A stretch of DNA of 38,404 nt, taken from NCBI GenBank assembly GCA_049999765.1, contig JBNGIQ010009481.1:536831-575234 (forward strand), read 5' to 3'. The position numbers and the translations under genes were made by a program. Shown one piece after another: positions 11,041 to 22,584 of the stretch (position 1 is its first letter; each line of letters opens with the position of its first letter). Under the pieces are notes generated by a model. It saw nothing but the letters and a program-made list of their open reading frames with translations. It was not told the DNA's origin and did no database searches. This stretch comes from Phaeoceros laevis. Its lineage: Eukaryota; Anthocerotophyta; Anthocerotopsida; Notothyladales.

Positions 11041-12078
11041 GGTCGCCACAAAAAATACCAGTGCTCCGACCTGCTACTCCCAAGTGCTGCTGCTAGCAAC
11101 TAGCAGCAGGGCCCGAGCCCTTTCACCGCCTGCTCCCGAGAGCGGCGCCGTGATTCCTGAAACTACCCAGCCGCCCGGCCCTCGCTGCCCTTTCAAACCC
11201 TGCGATCCGAGAGACGTGCTTGGATGGAATAGAATCCCGCAGCTGCCTACATCCATCTGCTGCGCAGCAGATGCGCAGCTCCCATGGCGAAGAACGGGCT
11301 CGCGTCTGATCTGCCGCGGCAGAGCTCCTAGAAGGGCGCTCTGTTCGTCGCACTACACTTGCGATGGCAAGATTGGCAGCAGGAACAGACAGTGGCGATG
11401 GGGAACAGCAACAGGGCGATGGAAGAAAGGCAGATTCCGCGTTTCCACTGCCGACTCGAGTTAACCTCGGGTTCGAAGTCAAGCAGCGTCGGTACCTAAG
11501 CAGCGTAGGTACATCACACGTTCGTCCTACTACCGTATGTGCTGGGAGTGTCTCCAGCATCTCGAGTCGGCATATTTTCAATTTTCTGGCATTTCATTTT
11601 GCCAAAGGTGTCTATAAATATAGTTCCTTTCCTCGAGTGACGAGTCTCGACCACACGGTCGATTGACGTTCTTAGGGTAAAGGTCAAGAGTTGATCAGTT
11701 GATCAAGAGCAAGCAGGGCGACACAAATCAGGGAGGTTATAGTGATTGGGGTAAAGACCTCAAAGAGCAAGACCAAACTAATTGAGATAGATAGATGAAT
11801 TGAGATAGATAGATGTGCATTTAGGTGCCTGTCCAATGTGTCCTATGAGATCTATTACATCATGTGTTTCATGTTACACTATTGGCGACGGTATGTGATG
11901 GCGTGTTCAATTCCCATGTGGAGTTGGCATACGTTAATTTACTACTACTACTAACCTTTTCATGTATGAATAGTTACGAATGGTTTCAGCTTTCAGACTC
12001 GATAATGCAGAATTCAAACTCGATAATGAAGAATTATTTACAGTTACGGATAGTTGTGAGACGTGAATGATGGGGCTC
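11041..12078. promoter_or_regulatory. RER1 upstream region and GGT 3' flank with short tandem repeats
   Basis: This holds the RER1 promoter (high side of 11040) and the 3' end of the gamma-glutamyltransferase gene. At 11780-11797 and 11798-11815 an 18-bp unit (AATTGAGATAGATAGATG, with GATA cores) is perfectly duplicated. At 11997-12014 and 12018-12035 an 18-bp ACTCGATAATG... unit recurs with one mismatch. A TATAAATA at 11614-11621 on the plus strand has no matching plus-strand gene. Confidence 0.4.
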
Positions 12079-14825
12079 TCACAGCCCCGCAGGAGCGCCA
12101 TCCTTTCTGACGTCACTCACGCCAATAAGCCTGAAGAAGGCAGTGCCGTCACTCCTGCTCGTTCGTTGCCGTTTGACAGGCGTATGAAGGTCTTGCACGA
12201 TAAGTTGGACAATGGCGCCGGATGCCTTGCTCTCCAACTCGTGGCCCTTCTCTTTCAGGGCCGCAATATCGTAATCCGGAAGCTCGATGTGATCCCCTGT
12301 GACCACGGTCCAATTCTCGTACTGCACCACGTTGGGGGCAAGCTACACAACAAGGAGAGGCCCAAGTGCGTAAGCTCCACGAACAGACCTATTTCTCGCA
12401 TGTATCCCAGCAGACAGCGGGCCATAAATGGCTCACCTGATGGTGGACTCTCGGCGATACCACAGAAGCAAGGGGGTCCATTCCCTTGACCAAGTAATTG
12501 AGGAGAACCTGCTCAGTTGCTGTAATGATTTTGGACCCACCAGACGCACCGGCTACAGCTACAACTTGCCCATCCTGCACAGTGCACAAGGAACAATGCG
12601 TGCGTGGTAAGAACCGGGATCTGTGTTTTTCCAAGCCGTATTCTGACACTCCTGCCAAACTGAGGTGTTACCTTGAGAATTATGGTGGGAGCCATGGAGG
12701 AGAGTGGCCGCTTGTAAGGTCTGATGAAGTTCTCCTTGGCGGGAGGAAGCTTGTCGGGACTTATGTCGGTGGGAATCGAAAAATCGTCCATCTCGTTGTT
12801 GAGCAGAATCCCAGTTGAAGAGGAGACGACTAACGAGCCAAAAACGTCATTGACAGTGCTGGTTAGAGACACGACATTGCGCTCCCCATCCACGATACTG
12901 AAATGACTGGTGCCGTGATCATTCAGCTGGCTCCACCTGCAGATGCAGCGTCCAATCAAACTCTGTATGTGTCCTTTTCCTCCGAAAGAACGCCAACCCC
13001 ACCTGGCCCAATATACAGTACCTTCCCCCATAGTAGTTTGATGGGAACGTTGTGCTGTCATCAATTTTCTTCTGCAGCACAGAAGCAAACTCTGCAGACA
13101 GCATATCGTCTATGATGCTCGTCACGTTCACAAAGTCGGGGTCACCTATGTTCATTCGTGCTGCATATGCATGTTTGAAAGCCTCAACCATGCGGTGCAG
13201 CCCCAATGTGCCCAGGGGATCGGATGGCTCTTTGAAACCTGCCAAGATGTTAAGTATCTGTCATCCAGGACACAAATGTAAGACCCCGTGCAACACCTGA
13301 ACCAGTGGAAACTTGAGAAAGGCATGGCACCAGTTACAGGACTGAGGAAATGTAGACCTACCAAGATCATTGCAGCACCCCCAGATGACGGCGGTGGCAT
13401 GCCAATTACGGTGTAGCCCATCACCTCAGCATGTAAAGGCCTTCGAACTTTAACTTGGTAATTTGCTAAATCTTGGAGCGTGAGAATCCCTCCTGCTGAA
13501 TGGACATCCTTGACGAGTTTCGCAGCAATGCTACCTCTGTAGAAAGCTCTTGGGCCAAATTTCGCTATAAGTTCAAGAGTTTTTGCAAGCTGTCTGCGGT
13601 GGCATACATCTCCAGCACCCAGGATAGTTCCGTTGGGAGCCAGAAACTCCGCCAGTCCAGGATGAGAAAGTATTTCTTGTTCCTTGCCTGCAATTTTCAG
13701 CCCCAAATAAGGAGAAACTCTGAAGCCCTTGTCAGCAAGTCGAAAGGCTGGGTACACAAGCCTTTTCCAGGGCAGCTTTCCATGGTTTTTCCAGGCCAGA
13801 TAAAGGCCATCAAGCTCTCCAGGAACCCCAATGGAGAGGGCACCCACTGATTTTGAATTAGGGTCTTGTTCATACATGTCCTGCACATTCAGAAGTCCTC
13901 AGCGACAAGGTCACGACTGTGATAGGCTGGGACAAAAACGACCTTGGACTAGATTCACAACAGTTTGCATCAATCACATATATGGTCATCAGCCACCATG
14001 TAAGATAAAGCAGTATATGTCGTGCTCGTAGTTCAATCCAGCTGAACACTGATCCATTGACACGCTTGTAGGAAAAAGGCAAGCGCGCAACAGTACCTCA
14101 GACGCAGCCCCCGGAGCCGTCTCCCGCATATCATAGGCAATGGCCTTTCCGATGCCCATCCTGACCAGCATAAACGCCCCTCCACCAAGACCACTCGACT
14201 CGGGGCTGACTACCCCGAGACACAGAGCCGTGGCAACAGCTGCATCTACGGCGTTCCCTCCATCTCTCAGAGCGTTGCGACCTATGGCGGAGCATCTCAC
14301 ATCGTCAGCGGCAACCACTCCAGTGTCAGACTCCACGACCCCAGGATTGTTGTAAACAGGAGAGGCCCGAAATGCGGATCCAGATAGGTCTTGCTGTTGA
14401 GCTGATTGCAGAATGACTGTGGCGTTGCCAGAATGCTCCACATGCCATGGCGAGAAACACACCAAAAGGAAAACTCCCGTTGAACAGAGAGCTATCGCAA
14501 TTGGAATCGTGACTGCAAAAACAGGCAAACTTCAGCTGCGGCTGAAGCACAATGCGTCAAACAGATTGTAGCTGCGGGAATTCCGCGCCAGGATAAGAAA
14601 AGAGCAAAGTTGCCTACTTATCAGGGCTGCACAGATTGAGGGCCTGGCTGCCTTCGCAAAAGAGAGCCTCCTGCTGCTATCCTTGTCGAGATACTGGCCC
14701 TCTCCGATACCAGGTTGAGCCGTGTCCACAAGCAGCAAGTCAGGCTGCGAGGAGATGGTGAAATTGCGGGGAACAAAGCTCTCGGATTCTTCCAAAAGAG
14801 GCATTAACACCTCTGTTCGCGCCAT
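12079..14825 (-). CDS. GGT: Gamma-glutamyltransferase / glutathione hydrolase, membrane-anchored, 7 exons
   Basis: GGT hydrolyses or transfers the gamma-glutamyl group of glutathione and its conjugates. Exons in transcript order: 14825-14618, 14512-14097, 13880-13362, 13257-13022, 12936-12672, 12574-12437, 12342-12079; all joins keep phase, 681 aa. Family blocks: GVVAADDVRCSAIGRNALRD, SSGLGGGAFML, MRETAPGAAS, IGMPPPSSGGAAM, NDHGTSHFSIVD with the autoprocessing/nucleophile Thr469, LNNEMDDFSIP, RPLSSMAPTIIL and GASGGSKIIT. The N-terminus is a roughly 68-residue hydrophilic tail, then a hydrophobic segment (ITIPIAIALCSTGVFLLVCF, about 70-89), which indicates a type II membrane anchor instead of a cleaved signal. 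The tail begins MARTEVLMPLLEE, containing an acidic-dileucine (E-x4-LL) pattern like plant tonoplast sorting signals. The protein is longer than apoplastic plant GGTs (about 570 aa as I recall) and closer to the vacuolar type; vacuolar location is an inference. Confidence 0.93.
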
Positions 14826-16498
14826 TGCCTCTACCCCGAGCGGCAGGGGACTGGATGCACGCGCCTTTCACATGCTCTTCTCTCGAGCTCCAACCCACAG
14901 CTGGTAGATGAAACCAGCAGAAATTGCAAGGCTGCGGAGTCCCCGTCCCCTTCGCAGATTCTTCGACGAGGTCGATCTCGCTGCTAATGCCCAAAGCGTC
15001 AAGGAAGGGCCTGCATCCGGAACTCACGGAAGCAATTTAGTAAGCAGCACAACCTGGCGTGTCAACCGGAATAGGACAACCGAGGGGGACGGGGGGACGA
15101 ATCTGCCCTACTCACACAATTTTTGGAACTGAACACCGTTGTTTAGTGGCGGCAGTCCGTATAGTCACGTCTCGCCGTCTTCTCGATGCCTCCACCAATG
15201 CCTGCCATTCTGAATTCTTTGCTACGAAACCGGGAATTCCTAAGATGGGATTCCCGGTCGTGACAATCCGAAAACAACGCCTTGCACGCCAATCATTCCG
15301 GTGCGGGTTTTAGCACGTAAAAGGACTCTCTCTCTCTCTGGGAAAGGTGAGCTATCTGTGATACAGCTGCCTTTTACAGCTGGGCCTACCTCTCTCCCTC
15401 AAATCGAGTGGGATGTCCACAACACAAACCTAGCGAACGAACTCCATCGCCAGAAGAAAAATATCGCAAACTTACATGTGAAAAGGCAGCGTGCAGCTAA
15501 CCATTGTTCAACATGTTTTGCCTGCAAAAGTTGCCTGTGCCTACAAAAGGTGCCCAAACGTACATCAAACGACGGTGCCGACGTCGCCACCGACTGAGTG
15601 ATGACCCAGTCTAAAATAGTGGAAGCAAGAACTACCTGTCCCTGAAGCAAAAAATGAAGTCATTCGCCCAGAGAACAACTTCAAAATGGACTCAGTGATT
15701 ACTACAGGACCCACCTTGGGTAACTCTGAAAAGTTGCCACGTCCTTATCCGGGGTGCAGCTGGATACATCACAACTAGGCTTCGTTGAAATTCCAGGCAG
15801 TTGCAGAGGCAGCATCCGAACTCCAGTGAAATTCAGATGAGGGGTCTCTGTTGTCAGAAAGCGGCAGGGACTTGCACACTTAGTCCACAGACTAACTCAC
15901 CCAAACCGATACAGTTCTTTGTTGCCCCCTTGGCTCTGACCGCAAAGGTGTGGGCGAAGAGCTCGAAATCTGTTGATTTTCAAGAGTCCTGACCTTTGTG
16001 AAACCAGCTTCACAAGTTGGAAGCAAAAGTAAGTGACTTTGCTTGATTCTCGTTCTAGGATTTTAGTGTATCATGGAGTAGGAGGCCGTTGCAAGGATCT
16101 GAGCAGTGTAGCTTGTTTAGGTAACCTATCAACAGTATGAAGCTTTGAAAAGAGAGTTTGGGCTTGAAACAATCGTCAGAATGCGCCAGCTTACCATGTA
16201 TAAGGTAGTCTTCAATTGCATCGCCCTGTTTGCAGTCCCAGCAGATGCAAACAGACTATCCGGATGTCATACATCGCAACTGTCCTCTCTGGCAAGCCTA
16301 TTCAAATTATCATTACTGGGAATACTTGCTTAATAAAGAAAGGACTGCAGGGCGGAAGATCTCTTACCAGTAAAGACCAATTTCCACATCTTGATCTTAT
16401 AACACCGCATCTTTCACAAGGACTTGGGTCGATTGAGCGTTGCTGCTCGCTTTGGGCTGTGCCCTGCCCGCCACTCTCGTAGTCTGGATGGAACACCA
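14826..16498. other. Intergenic: GGT promoter and 3' flank of the maturase-like gene
   Basis: This 1.67-kb stretch contains no gene I can recognise on either strand. The part next to 14825 must hold the GGT promoter, and the part next to 16498 the 3' end of the domain-X gene. Open frames of 60-98 codons here look random. A short CT/GA-type run (GACTCTCTCTCTCTC) sits at 15324-15338. Confidence 0.4.
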
Positions 16499-18209
16499 CT
16501 AGACCTTGTCTGCTGAAACTCCTGAACCAGACATACCAGGAATGGTTTGTTCAGGGGCACCATCTCTTTTACACCCGGCCAACAGAGTATCATTGAACTC
16601 CCATGGGGTCAATGTCTGCCTGTCAAAACCCCTCCGGATGGCGTTTACTTGATGCACACTGGGGAAGTCTGCCACTGTCTCGTAGACCACCTGCCCTCTC
16701 CATACCATTGTTGGTATTTTCACTGAGGGAGCTTTGCCATAATATTTGATGATCTTGGAGGCGGAGCATTTATGCTTTTTTGCTAACGTGTACAGGAGAG
16801 ACCACCTAATATGGAAGTTAATCAGCCTTCGCACTTCCCATAGGTTGTTGACAGGTCTGTACTGTTTCAAAATCAAGTGAGCCTTGCTTCTGAACCAGTT
16901 GATTATTGTGGAGTCTGGAAGATTGGTGATGCTAGACACCGGTTTGGGCAACCTTGTCTTCTCAGCGATAATATCCAAAGACCGCAGCTGTTGTACAATG
17001 GTTTCCATAGGGCACAAAAGATGTAAGAAAGGTAGAGATTCATCGTCTTCATCTTCTCGTCCTTCATATACTTCTTCCTCATCATCTAGCTCCTCCGAGT
17101 TAGCAGCTTCTTCACCAAAATCCATTTCCTGCTCATAGTTCCTGTCCTCCAGAGCCTCCTCCTGCGTGTCTTCCTCATCTGTTTCTTCCGGTTCTTGCCA
17201 CCAAAAGCCTGTGCTAATCGGCTGCTGCCCCTTCAATCTAGGTTTTGCTACCTTGCCGTGGTCGGAGTCTAGATTGTCAATAAAATTCCGGACCTCCTCA
17301 ACTTTCTCAACGATGTCAACTCCGTATACTCCCTTGAGGGCATGTCGGACGTCTTGTTCCACCCTGAGATTGCCAATAGCTTTGGCTGAATTTATCCACT
17401 GCCCAGCAATCTCCTTTATTCTGCCTGTCTCAGCACTTTGAAACCGTTTGGGCCTGCGAGCTTGCCTGCTGACAAGCTTCAGCCCAGTTTGCTGACCCTC
17501 TCTTTCAAGACCATCAGGAGCATCTGCTGGGCCCACAAACGATTGGTCTTGTCGAGCCTCCCTTCTGTCCTCCGGCATTGGCTTGGCACCACTACTCTTA
17601 GCAGTTCGAGAATTATGTGAAATCCCCCCGGAAATGTTATCTTGTTCATTGCTGTACTTGGCCCTGAGGTCGTTCAGTGACTCCTGCAGGGCGTCTAAGC
17701 ATTGCGAAACAGACAGAGCCTTTGCTCCCTGAGCAACTTGTGTGCGGGACAGATAACCCTGCTCAGCCTTCGCGAAGGTGTCTTCCACGCTCTGGCGTTG
17801 CACAGCAGCGCCCACTTTGTTCATCATGGACTGATACCTCTTATGCTCCAACTCCTTGGCCCTCCGAGCTCTCTGTTTGAACCTGTTGATAGCCTCCAAC
17901 TCCTTGTTCTTGGTGGGAATTGGTGGAGCCAGCTTAGATTTCCTGTTGAAGTACCTGCTTATTCTGGCTCGCATCTCCAGGTCTCTCTCCGCCGTTTCTT
18001 CCTCCATGTCCTGAGCCAAACGGCTTTAATTTCTCAGGAGCAAAGCTTGCAAGGCAGCAGTGGTGCACAGTCGCATGATCGAGACCTACCTCATCGTTGA
18101 CAATCTCTTCGCTTCCACCAGCTCCAAGGGCAAAGTACCGCGGGCTGCCTTGAAACCGCAAGCTACGCACCGCCACCACATGGCGCAAGGACCTCGCCAT
18201 GCTCATCAT
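16499..18209 (-). CDS. Organelle-targeted protein with group II intron maturase domain X, RT-less
   Basis: Two exons (18209-18090 and 18010-16499, 79-bp intron, phase 0) encode 543 aa. The first exon gives MMSMARSLRHVVAVRSLRFQ, then GSPRYFALGAGG: Arg/Ser-rich with no acidic residue until about residue 34, as in a mitochondrial presequence. The middle is charged and low-complexity, with an E/D-rich run at about 313-365. The C-terminal part (about 373-525) resembles domain X of plant nuclear maturases: CPMETIVQQLRSLDI, then LPDSTIINWFRSKAHLILKQ, YRPVNNLWEVRRL, INFHIRWSLLYTLAKKHKCSA and SKIIKYYGK. Domain X binds intron RNA during group II splicing. No reverse-transcriptase blocks (such as YADD) and no HNH motif are visible in the preceding 370 residues. 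A role in mitochondrial or plastid intron splicing is inferred. It is divergent from the E2 gene, with 327 bp between start codons. Confidence 0.75.
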
Positions 18210-18536
18210 CTATGGTTCTCCCCGTCGCCTCGGTCATTTCTCCTTCATCGACAAAGGAGCCCAGCCTCCGGTGTCGTCGAGGTTCCCAAGTCGACTCCAA
18301 ACTTTGGACAGAGGTCCAATATTCATCAAAGAGACCACCTACCAAGGAACAGCTAATGAACGGTGCCCTCCGAGAAAGCCCCTTGTAGGTAGTTTGGACT
18401 TCGGTGTGAGCGCGTAGGGGCTTCGGTGGAAAACAGGCGCACCCCATCCTGTGGCCATCTTCGGACGGACTTGATCCCGGCTCTCATGCTGTCGAACAAG
18501 GCGCCTCCCTTGTAGCCCCTCGCTGAGCCCGCCGCC
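18210..18536. promoter_or_regulatory. Bidirectional intergenic promoter region
   Basis: These 327 bp separate the start codons of the domain-X gene (-) and the E2 gene (+). Both 5' untranslated regions and core promoters must fit here, so regulatory elements are likely shared. No TATA box stands out. Confidence 0.5.
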
Positions 18537-19842
18537 ATGGCAGAGGATCGGTATAACATGCGCAATCCCGCGGTGAAGCGGATCCTGCAGGAGGTGAAGG
18601 AGTTGCAAAACAACCCCAGCGATGACTACGCCTCCCTACCTCTGGAGGTATTTTCAATTGCAAACCCTCATCTTGCCGGATCTTGAGCCTGTCCAGCATC
18701 GCGGCTGTGTCTCACTAGCTTGCCCTTGGGCCTGGCTTGCTGTGCAGGACAATATATTCGAGTGGCACTTTGCCATCCGTGGTCCGCAGGAGAGTGAGTT
18801 TGAAGGCGGAATTTACCATGGCCGCATCCAACTGCCTCCAGAGTATCCATTCAAGCCACCTGCCTTCATGCTCCTCACGGTACACCGTCATGATTTCTCG
18901 TCTCTTGGCCTTTTGTCATTTTGCTTTTCGATTGACTGACCTTGTGAATGAATTGCTGCAGCCTAATGGAAGGTTTGAGACCCAGACCAAGATCTGTCTG
19001 AGCATTTCCCAGCACCACCCGGAGCATTGGCAGCCTTCATGGAGCGGTACGTGTCTTTGGTGCATCCAAAGTAGCATTCTGGGGGTTTTTTGAGGTTGGT
19101 TTCACTCTCTGAGCAAGCTTTCCCGTATTGTGTCAGCAGTGCGAACAGCTTTGGTGGCTCTTATAGCTTTCATGCCAACAAAGCCGGATGGAGCACTAGG
19201 CTCTTTAGATTACACGAAGGAGGAAAGGCGTGCCCTTGCTCTCAAATCTCGAGCGGCTGCGCCCAAGTTTGGCAATGCTGATCGGCAAAGGCTGATTGAT
19301 GAGGTAAGGCTGCAGGCTCGCCTGGTTTTAGGGTTCCCTGCTGATGTCCTGGCTGGAGCTGAGTGTTAACCCCTTTTTGTGTGCAGATTCACGATCAGTT
19401 GTTAAAGAATTCGCCACCAGTGCCCGATCTTCCTGAGACCACCCCTCTGACACCCGCTGCTGATGACGAAGCTGAACCTGTGGATGATGACTCTGGCTCT
19501 GAAGGCGACAGCGACCCCGAGATGCTCCACAATGTACACGAGTTACATGTGAACGCCAATGCAGGGCCTATTGCTGTGAGTTTCAGTGCGGGTATCAGGG
19601 TTGCCACCAGGGCTCCTGCAACCCAAGCAGGTCCCAACGCAGAGCTCCAGGACAGGGCTGCTCCAGCACTGGAAGCAAGAGCTAGTGCCCCACGAGCGGC
19701 AGCTCCACGAAGACGGACGTCTGAGGATTTTGGATTGACTGTGTTGGCCATAGCTCTAACCATTGCTATTATTGCAGTATTCATCAATAAAATGCTGAGT
19801 CGATCAGCAGGATCATTGGCGCAAGCACCTGTTGACTCCTGA
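18537..19842 (+). CDS. UBC32: Tail-anchored ubiquitin-conjugating enzyme E2, UBC32/UBC6 (UBE2J) type, 5 exons
   Basis: An E2 of the ER membrane that passes ubiquitin to misfolded proteins in ER-associated degradation. Exons: 18537-18647, 18748-18879, 18962-19046, 19140-19303, 19387-19842; phases match, 315 aa. The UBC fold runs from MRNPAVKRILQEVKELQNNP through FEWHFAIRGP, FEGGIYHGRIQLPPEYPFKP and PNGRFETQTKICLSIS, with catalytic Cys93. The usual HPN is TPN before the catalytic loop, and HHPEHWQPSWSVRTAL follows, both marks of the UBC6/UBE2J subfamily. After residue 160 comes an acidic, then Ala/Pro-rich linker, and a single hydrophobic segment near the C-terminus (FGLTVLAIALTIAIIAVFIN, about 279-298) followed by a short polar tail, giving a cytosolic enzyme with a C-terminal anchor. 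Confidence 0.95.
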
Positions 19843-21051
19843 CAGGGTGTTCAAGAGACGTGATGGCTGAAGTTCCGTCGCATCTGGACACTGATGCTTG
19901 TCTTCTGTATAGTTGTCATGTGGTGAAGACTAGAGAGGGGGGAGGGGAGGGGCTCCTCGGAGCTCTGGTGATGCCTGCCAGGGTCCGTAGCATGCGCACA
20001 TTGTGCAGCAGGAAGGTGTTGCCATGGTCACACACATATTGGGCCCTCTCATATAGCTAGCTGGCTGACATTGCAGCATGCGGGGAAAAGTAGGTTGATT
20101 TTGATCTCACCTGCCAGCCTGTGGTTCAGTGGTGGAAGGATGTGTGCAAGCAATTGTGGTTTGCAAAGCTTTAGGGGATTCCCTGCTGGAGGTAGCTTGT
20201 CATTGATGGCCCTGTGAATTGTTTGACATCGCAATGCATGTGATGTTGTTCTTTGTATCCCTGAACCCATTGGCACTGGCCTTTTGTGCGGTGAGGCTAG
20301 TCTAGCTTCTTCGGTAAATTCATTTCTCGAAAGGAAGCGCCGTTGTACATGACTTGTGTATTCCCTTTCTGATCTTGTTGGGACATCTTATTTGCTATAC
20401 TCGAGGAGTAATACTAGTTGAGGGAGGGCGGGCGTTGTTGGCCCAAGAAGGCTTGGCAATGGAAGTATCAATCATCAAGCATAAAAGTGCCAGAAACCAG
20501 GGTGCAGACTCATCCACCATAGATGGTGCATAGAAACCAAAGTACTCAGCTTGAGAGGGACCCAGACTTGCCCTTGTTCATTTATGGTCAGGATCCATGT
20601 TATCCCCACTGCAACAATGTGGAATTGAGAGATTTTCCTCTTCGAGCATGTTTTGAACACACTGCAAAGTTGGCAGAAAAGGAACTGTTGAGGGAACGTT
20701 TGAGCTGCACATAGTAGGTCATTGAGAAGTAGGAACCCAAGTGACGGTAAGACTTGCTTTGTATTTGCGAATGTGCTCCTCCTACTAAGAAAATATAATA
20801 CAACACATGTACAGTACAATAAATGGTCCTCTCTAGCTAGGCCTCAGGATGACATTTAAGCAGGGTGAGTAAAAGCCATGTCATCAAGAAGGTGTGCTCC
20901 CTCTTTATTAGTAGTCTGTCTAGCAAAAGAAGAGGACAAAGTGGCAACCTCACAACCACGACATCGACAACCCCAAACAAATGTTGGCAAAGAGAGTGGG
21001 GTAGTAGTTACGAACGAGTAGGTGTTAGTGTAGCGAGTGTCCTCCACAAGG
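19843..21051. other. Convergent spacer between the E2 and molybdate transporter genes
   Basis: The 3' ends of both neighbours fall here. A G-rich run (GAGAGGGGGGAGGGGAGGGG) sits at 19931-19950, within the likely E2 3' UTR. No coding sequence was recognised. Confidence 0.4.
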
Positions 21052-22584
21052 CTACAAGGAGTCGTGTTGTGCGCTTTCCGAAGGGGAAGGGCTGGAGGAG
21101 GAGAGGGCATGGAAGTCGAAATCCCGCAGCTTCATGACGAGCGCGACGGCCATGCCGCACAGGAATCCGTAGGCGGCGTTGCTCCACGCCAGCGCCACGG
21201 CCGTGACGACGAGCACGACGAAGGAATCGGCGCGCGTGTTCATGTCGCGCGCGGACATGGCCAGCTCGATGCCCGCGTAGAGCAGCAGCACTCCCAGCAA
21301 CCCCACCGGGAACGCCTGCAGCACCTTGATCAGCGAGTTGCCCAGCAGCAGCCCCAGCACGATCTTGGCGCCCCCCAGCATCACCACCGACAGCCCCGAG
21401 CGCGCGCCGAACCTGTACTGCCCCGCCAGGCCGCCGCAGCCGTGGCACACGGGCATGGCGCCGAACCAGCAGCCGACGATGTTCATCATGCCCACGGAGG
21501 TGGCAACGTGCATGACCGTCACCTCGGTGTGGCTGGGGAAGAGGTCGTGCGACAGCTTCACCACGGCGATGACGGAGTTGAGCACGGAGAGCGGCAGCTG
21601 CGGCACGGCGCCCTTGACGAAGCCGGTGCGCCAGTCGGAGCCGCTCAGATGCTGCACCTGCGGCGTCGACGGCCCTATGCTGAGCGCGTTCCAGATCTTG
21701 GGCCGCCGGATGAAGGCCAGGACCACGCCCACCAGGAAGATGACGAGCCCCGAGGGCACCACCAGCCCTATCTTCCCTCCTCCCTGGCCGTCGCGGCCGT
21801 CGTGCGCCGGGAAGTACTTGGCGTCCAGCGCCTGCGCCTTCTTCGTCAGCCGCGACCCCAAGGTGTCGTCCTTCTTCGCCTTCTTCAAAGGCCCTTGTTC
21901 TTCCAAATCCTCGACGGCCTCCTTTTCCTGGCCATGGGCGGAAGAGAGCTTGCACTTGTTGTTGCCGAACTCGCCGCCCACGCCCGTGGCCACGATGACG
22001 AAGAGGAAGGCGAAGATGGCCAGGATGCGGCCGTCCATGCCCTCCCACGGCCGGTTGGCGCCCGCCTTGCCCTTGGCGAAGTTCTGCGTGTTGAGGATGT
22101 ACTTGACGGCGGTGAGGCTGAAGGTGAGGCCCTGCGCGAGCTGGATGCCGCGCACCACCGGCAGCGGCACCAGCCAGTTGACGAAGCTCATGAGGCCCGT
22201 GACGCCCAGCGCCACCAGGATGAAGGACACCGACAGCCCCGCCGCCATGATCTCCGCCACGCTGAACTTGTCGCTGATGGCGGCCGCCGCGATCGACTTC
22301 ATGGGCTGCACCGGCATCGGCACCCCGAACAGCACGCCCGTGATCACGTTGAAGGCGCCGTTGAAGATGAGGGTGGTGCCCAGGTCCAGCCCGTTCACCA
22401 GCGCCAGGGTGATGGCGATGGGCACGTAGGTGCCCAGGTCGCCCAGCGCGCCGCTCACCTCCGCCAGCAGGTTCTTGCGCTGGATGGTGATGCCCTCCAC
22501 ACGGCTCTTTGCGTACTTCCGCAGCGGCGACACCCCATTCTCAGACTGCTGCTGCCGCTCCTGGTGAGCACCCTCCGACGCCAT
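21052..22584 (-). CDS. MOT1: Molybdate transporter, MOT1 (SULTR5-like) family, intronless
   Basis: MOT1 proteins import or release molybdate for molybdenum cofactor synthesis, at the plasma membrane, mitochondria or vacuole depending on the paralogue. It is a single exon of 510 aa from ATG 22584. Two family signatures are clear: GALGDLGTYVPIAITLALVN with FNGAFNVITGVLFGVPMPVQ and PMKSIAAAAIS at about 45-106, and GCWFGAMPVCHGCGGLAGQY followed by RFGARSG near 370-395. About ten hydrophobic segments flank a charged central loop (about 205-265, EKEAVEDLEEQGPLKKAKKD). The C-terminus lacks the STAS domain of ordinary sulfate transporters, as expected for this family. The coding sequence is strongly GC-rich with C/G third positions, unlike the intron-rich genes around it. 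Two plus-strand open frames over it (about 21037-22824 and 21326-22429) are shadows of this GC bias. Confidence 0.95.
   Translation of the reverse strand: MASEGAHQERQQQSENGVSPLRKYAKSRVEGITIQRKNLLAEVSGALGDLGTYVPIAITLALVNGLDLGTTLIFNGAFNVITGVLFGVPMPVQPMKSIAAAAISDKFSVAEIMAAGLSVSFILVALGVTGLMSFVNWLVPLPVVRGIQLAQGLTFSLTAVKYILNTQNFAKGKAGANRPWEGMDGRILAIFAFLFVIVATGVGGEFGNNKCKLSSAHGQEKEAVEDLEEQGPLKKAKKDDTLGSRLTKKAQALDAKYFPAHDGRDGQGGGKIGLVVPSGLVIFLVGVVLAFIRRPKIWNALSIGPSTPQVQHLSGSDWRTGFVKGAVPQLPLSVLNSVIAVVKLSHDLFPSHTEVTVMHVATSVGMMNIVGCWFGAMPVCHGCGGLAGQYRFGARSGLSVVMLGGAKIVLGLLLGNSLIKVLQAFPVGLLGVLLLYAGIELAMSARDMNTRADSFVVLVVTAVALAWSNAAYGFLCGMAVALVMKLRDFDFHALSSSSPSPSESAQHDSL

Noticed and set aside
11461-11500. 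B-box-like GGGTTCGAAGTC
   Set aside because: No A box at the right distance upstream and no cloverleaf could be drawn.
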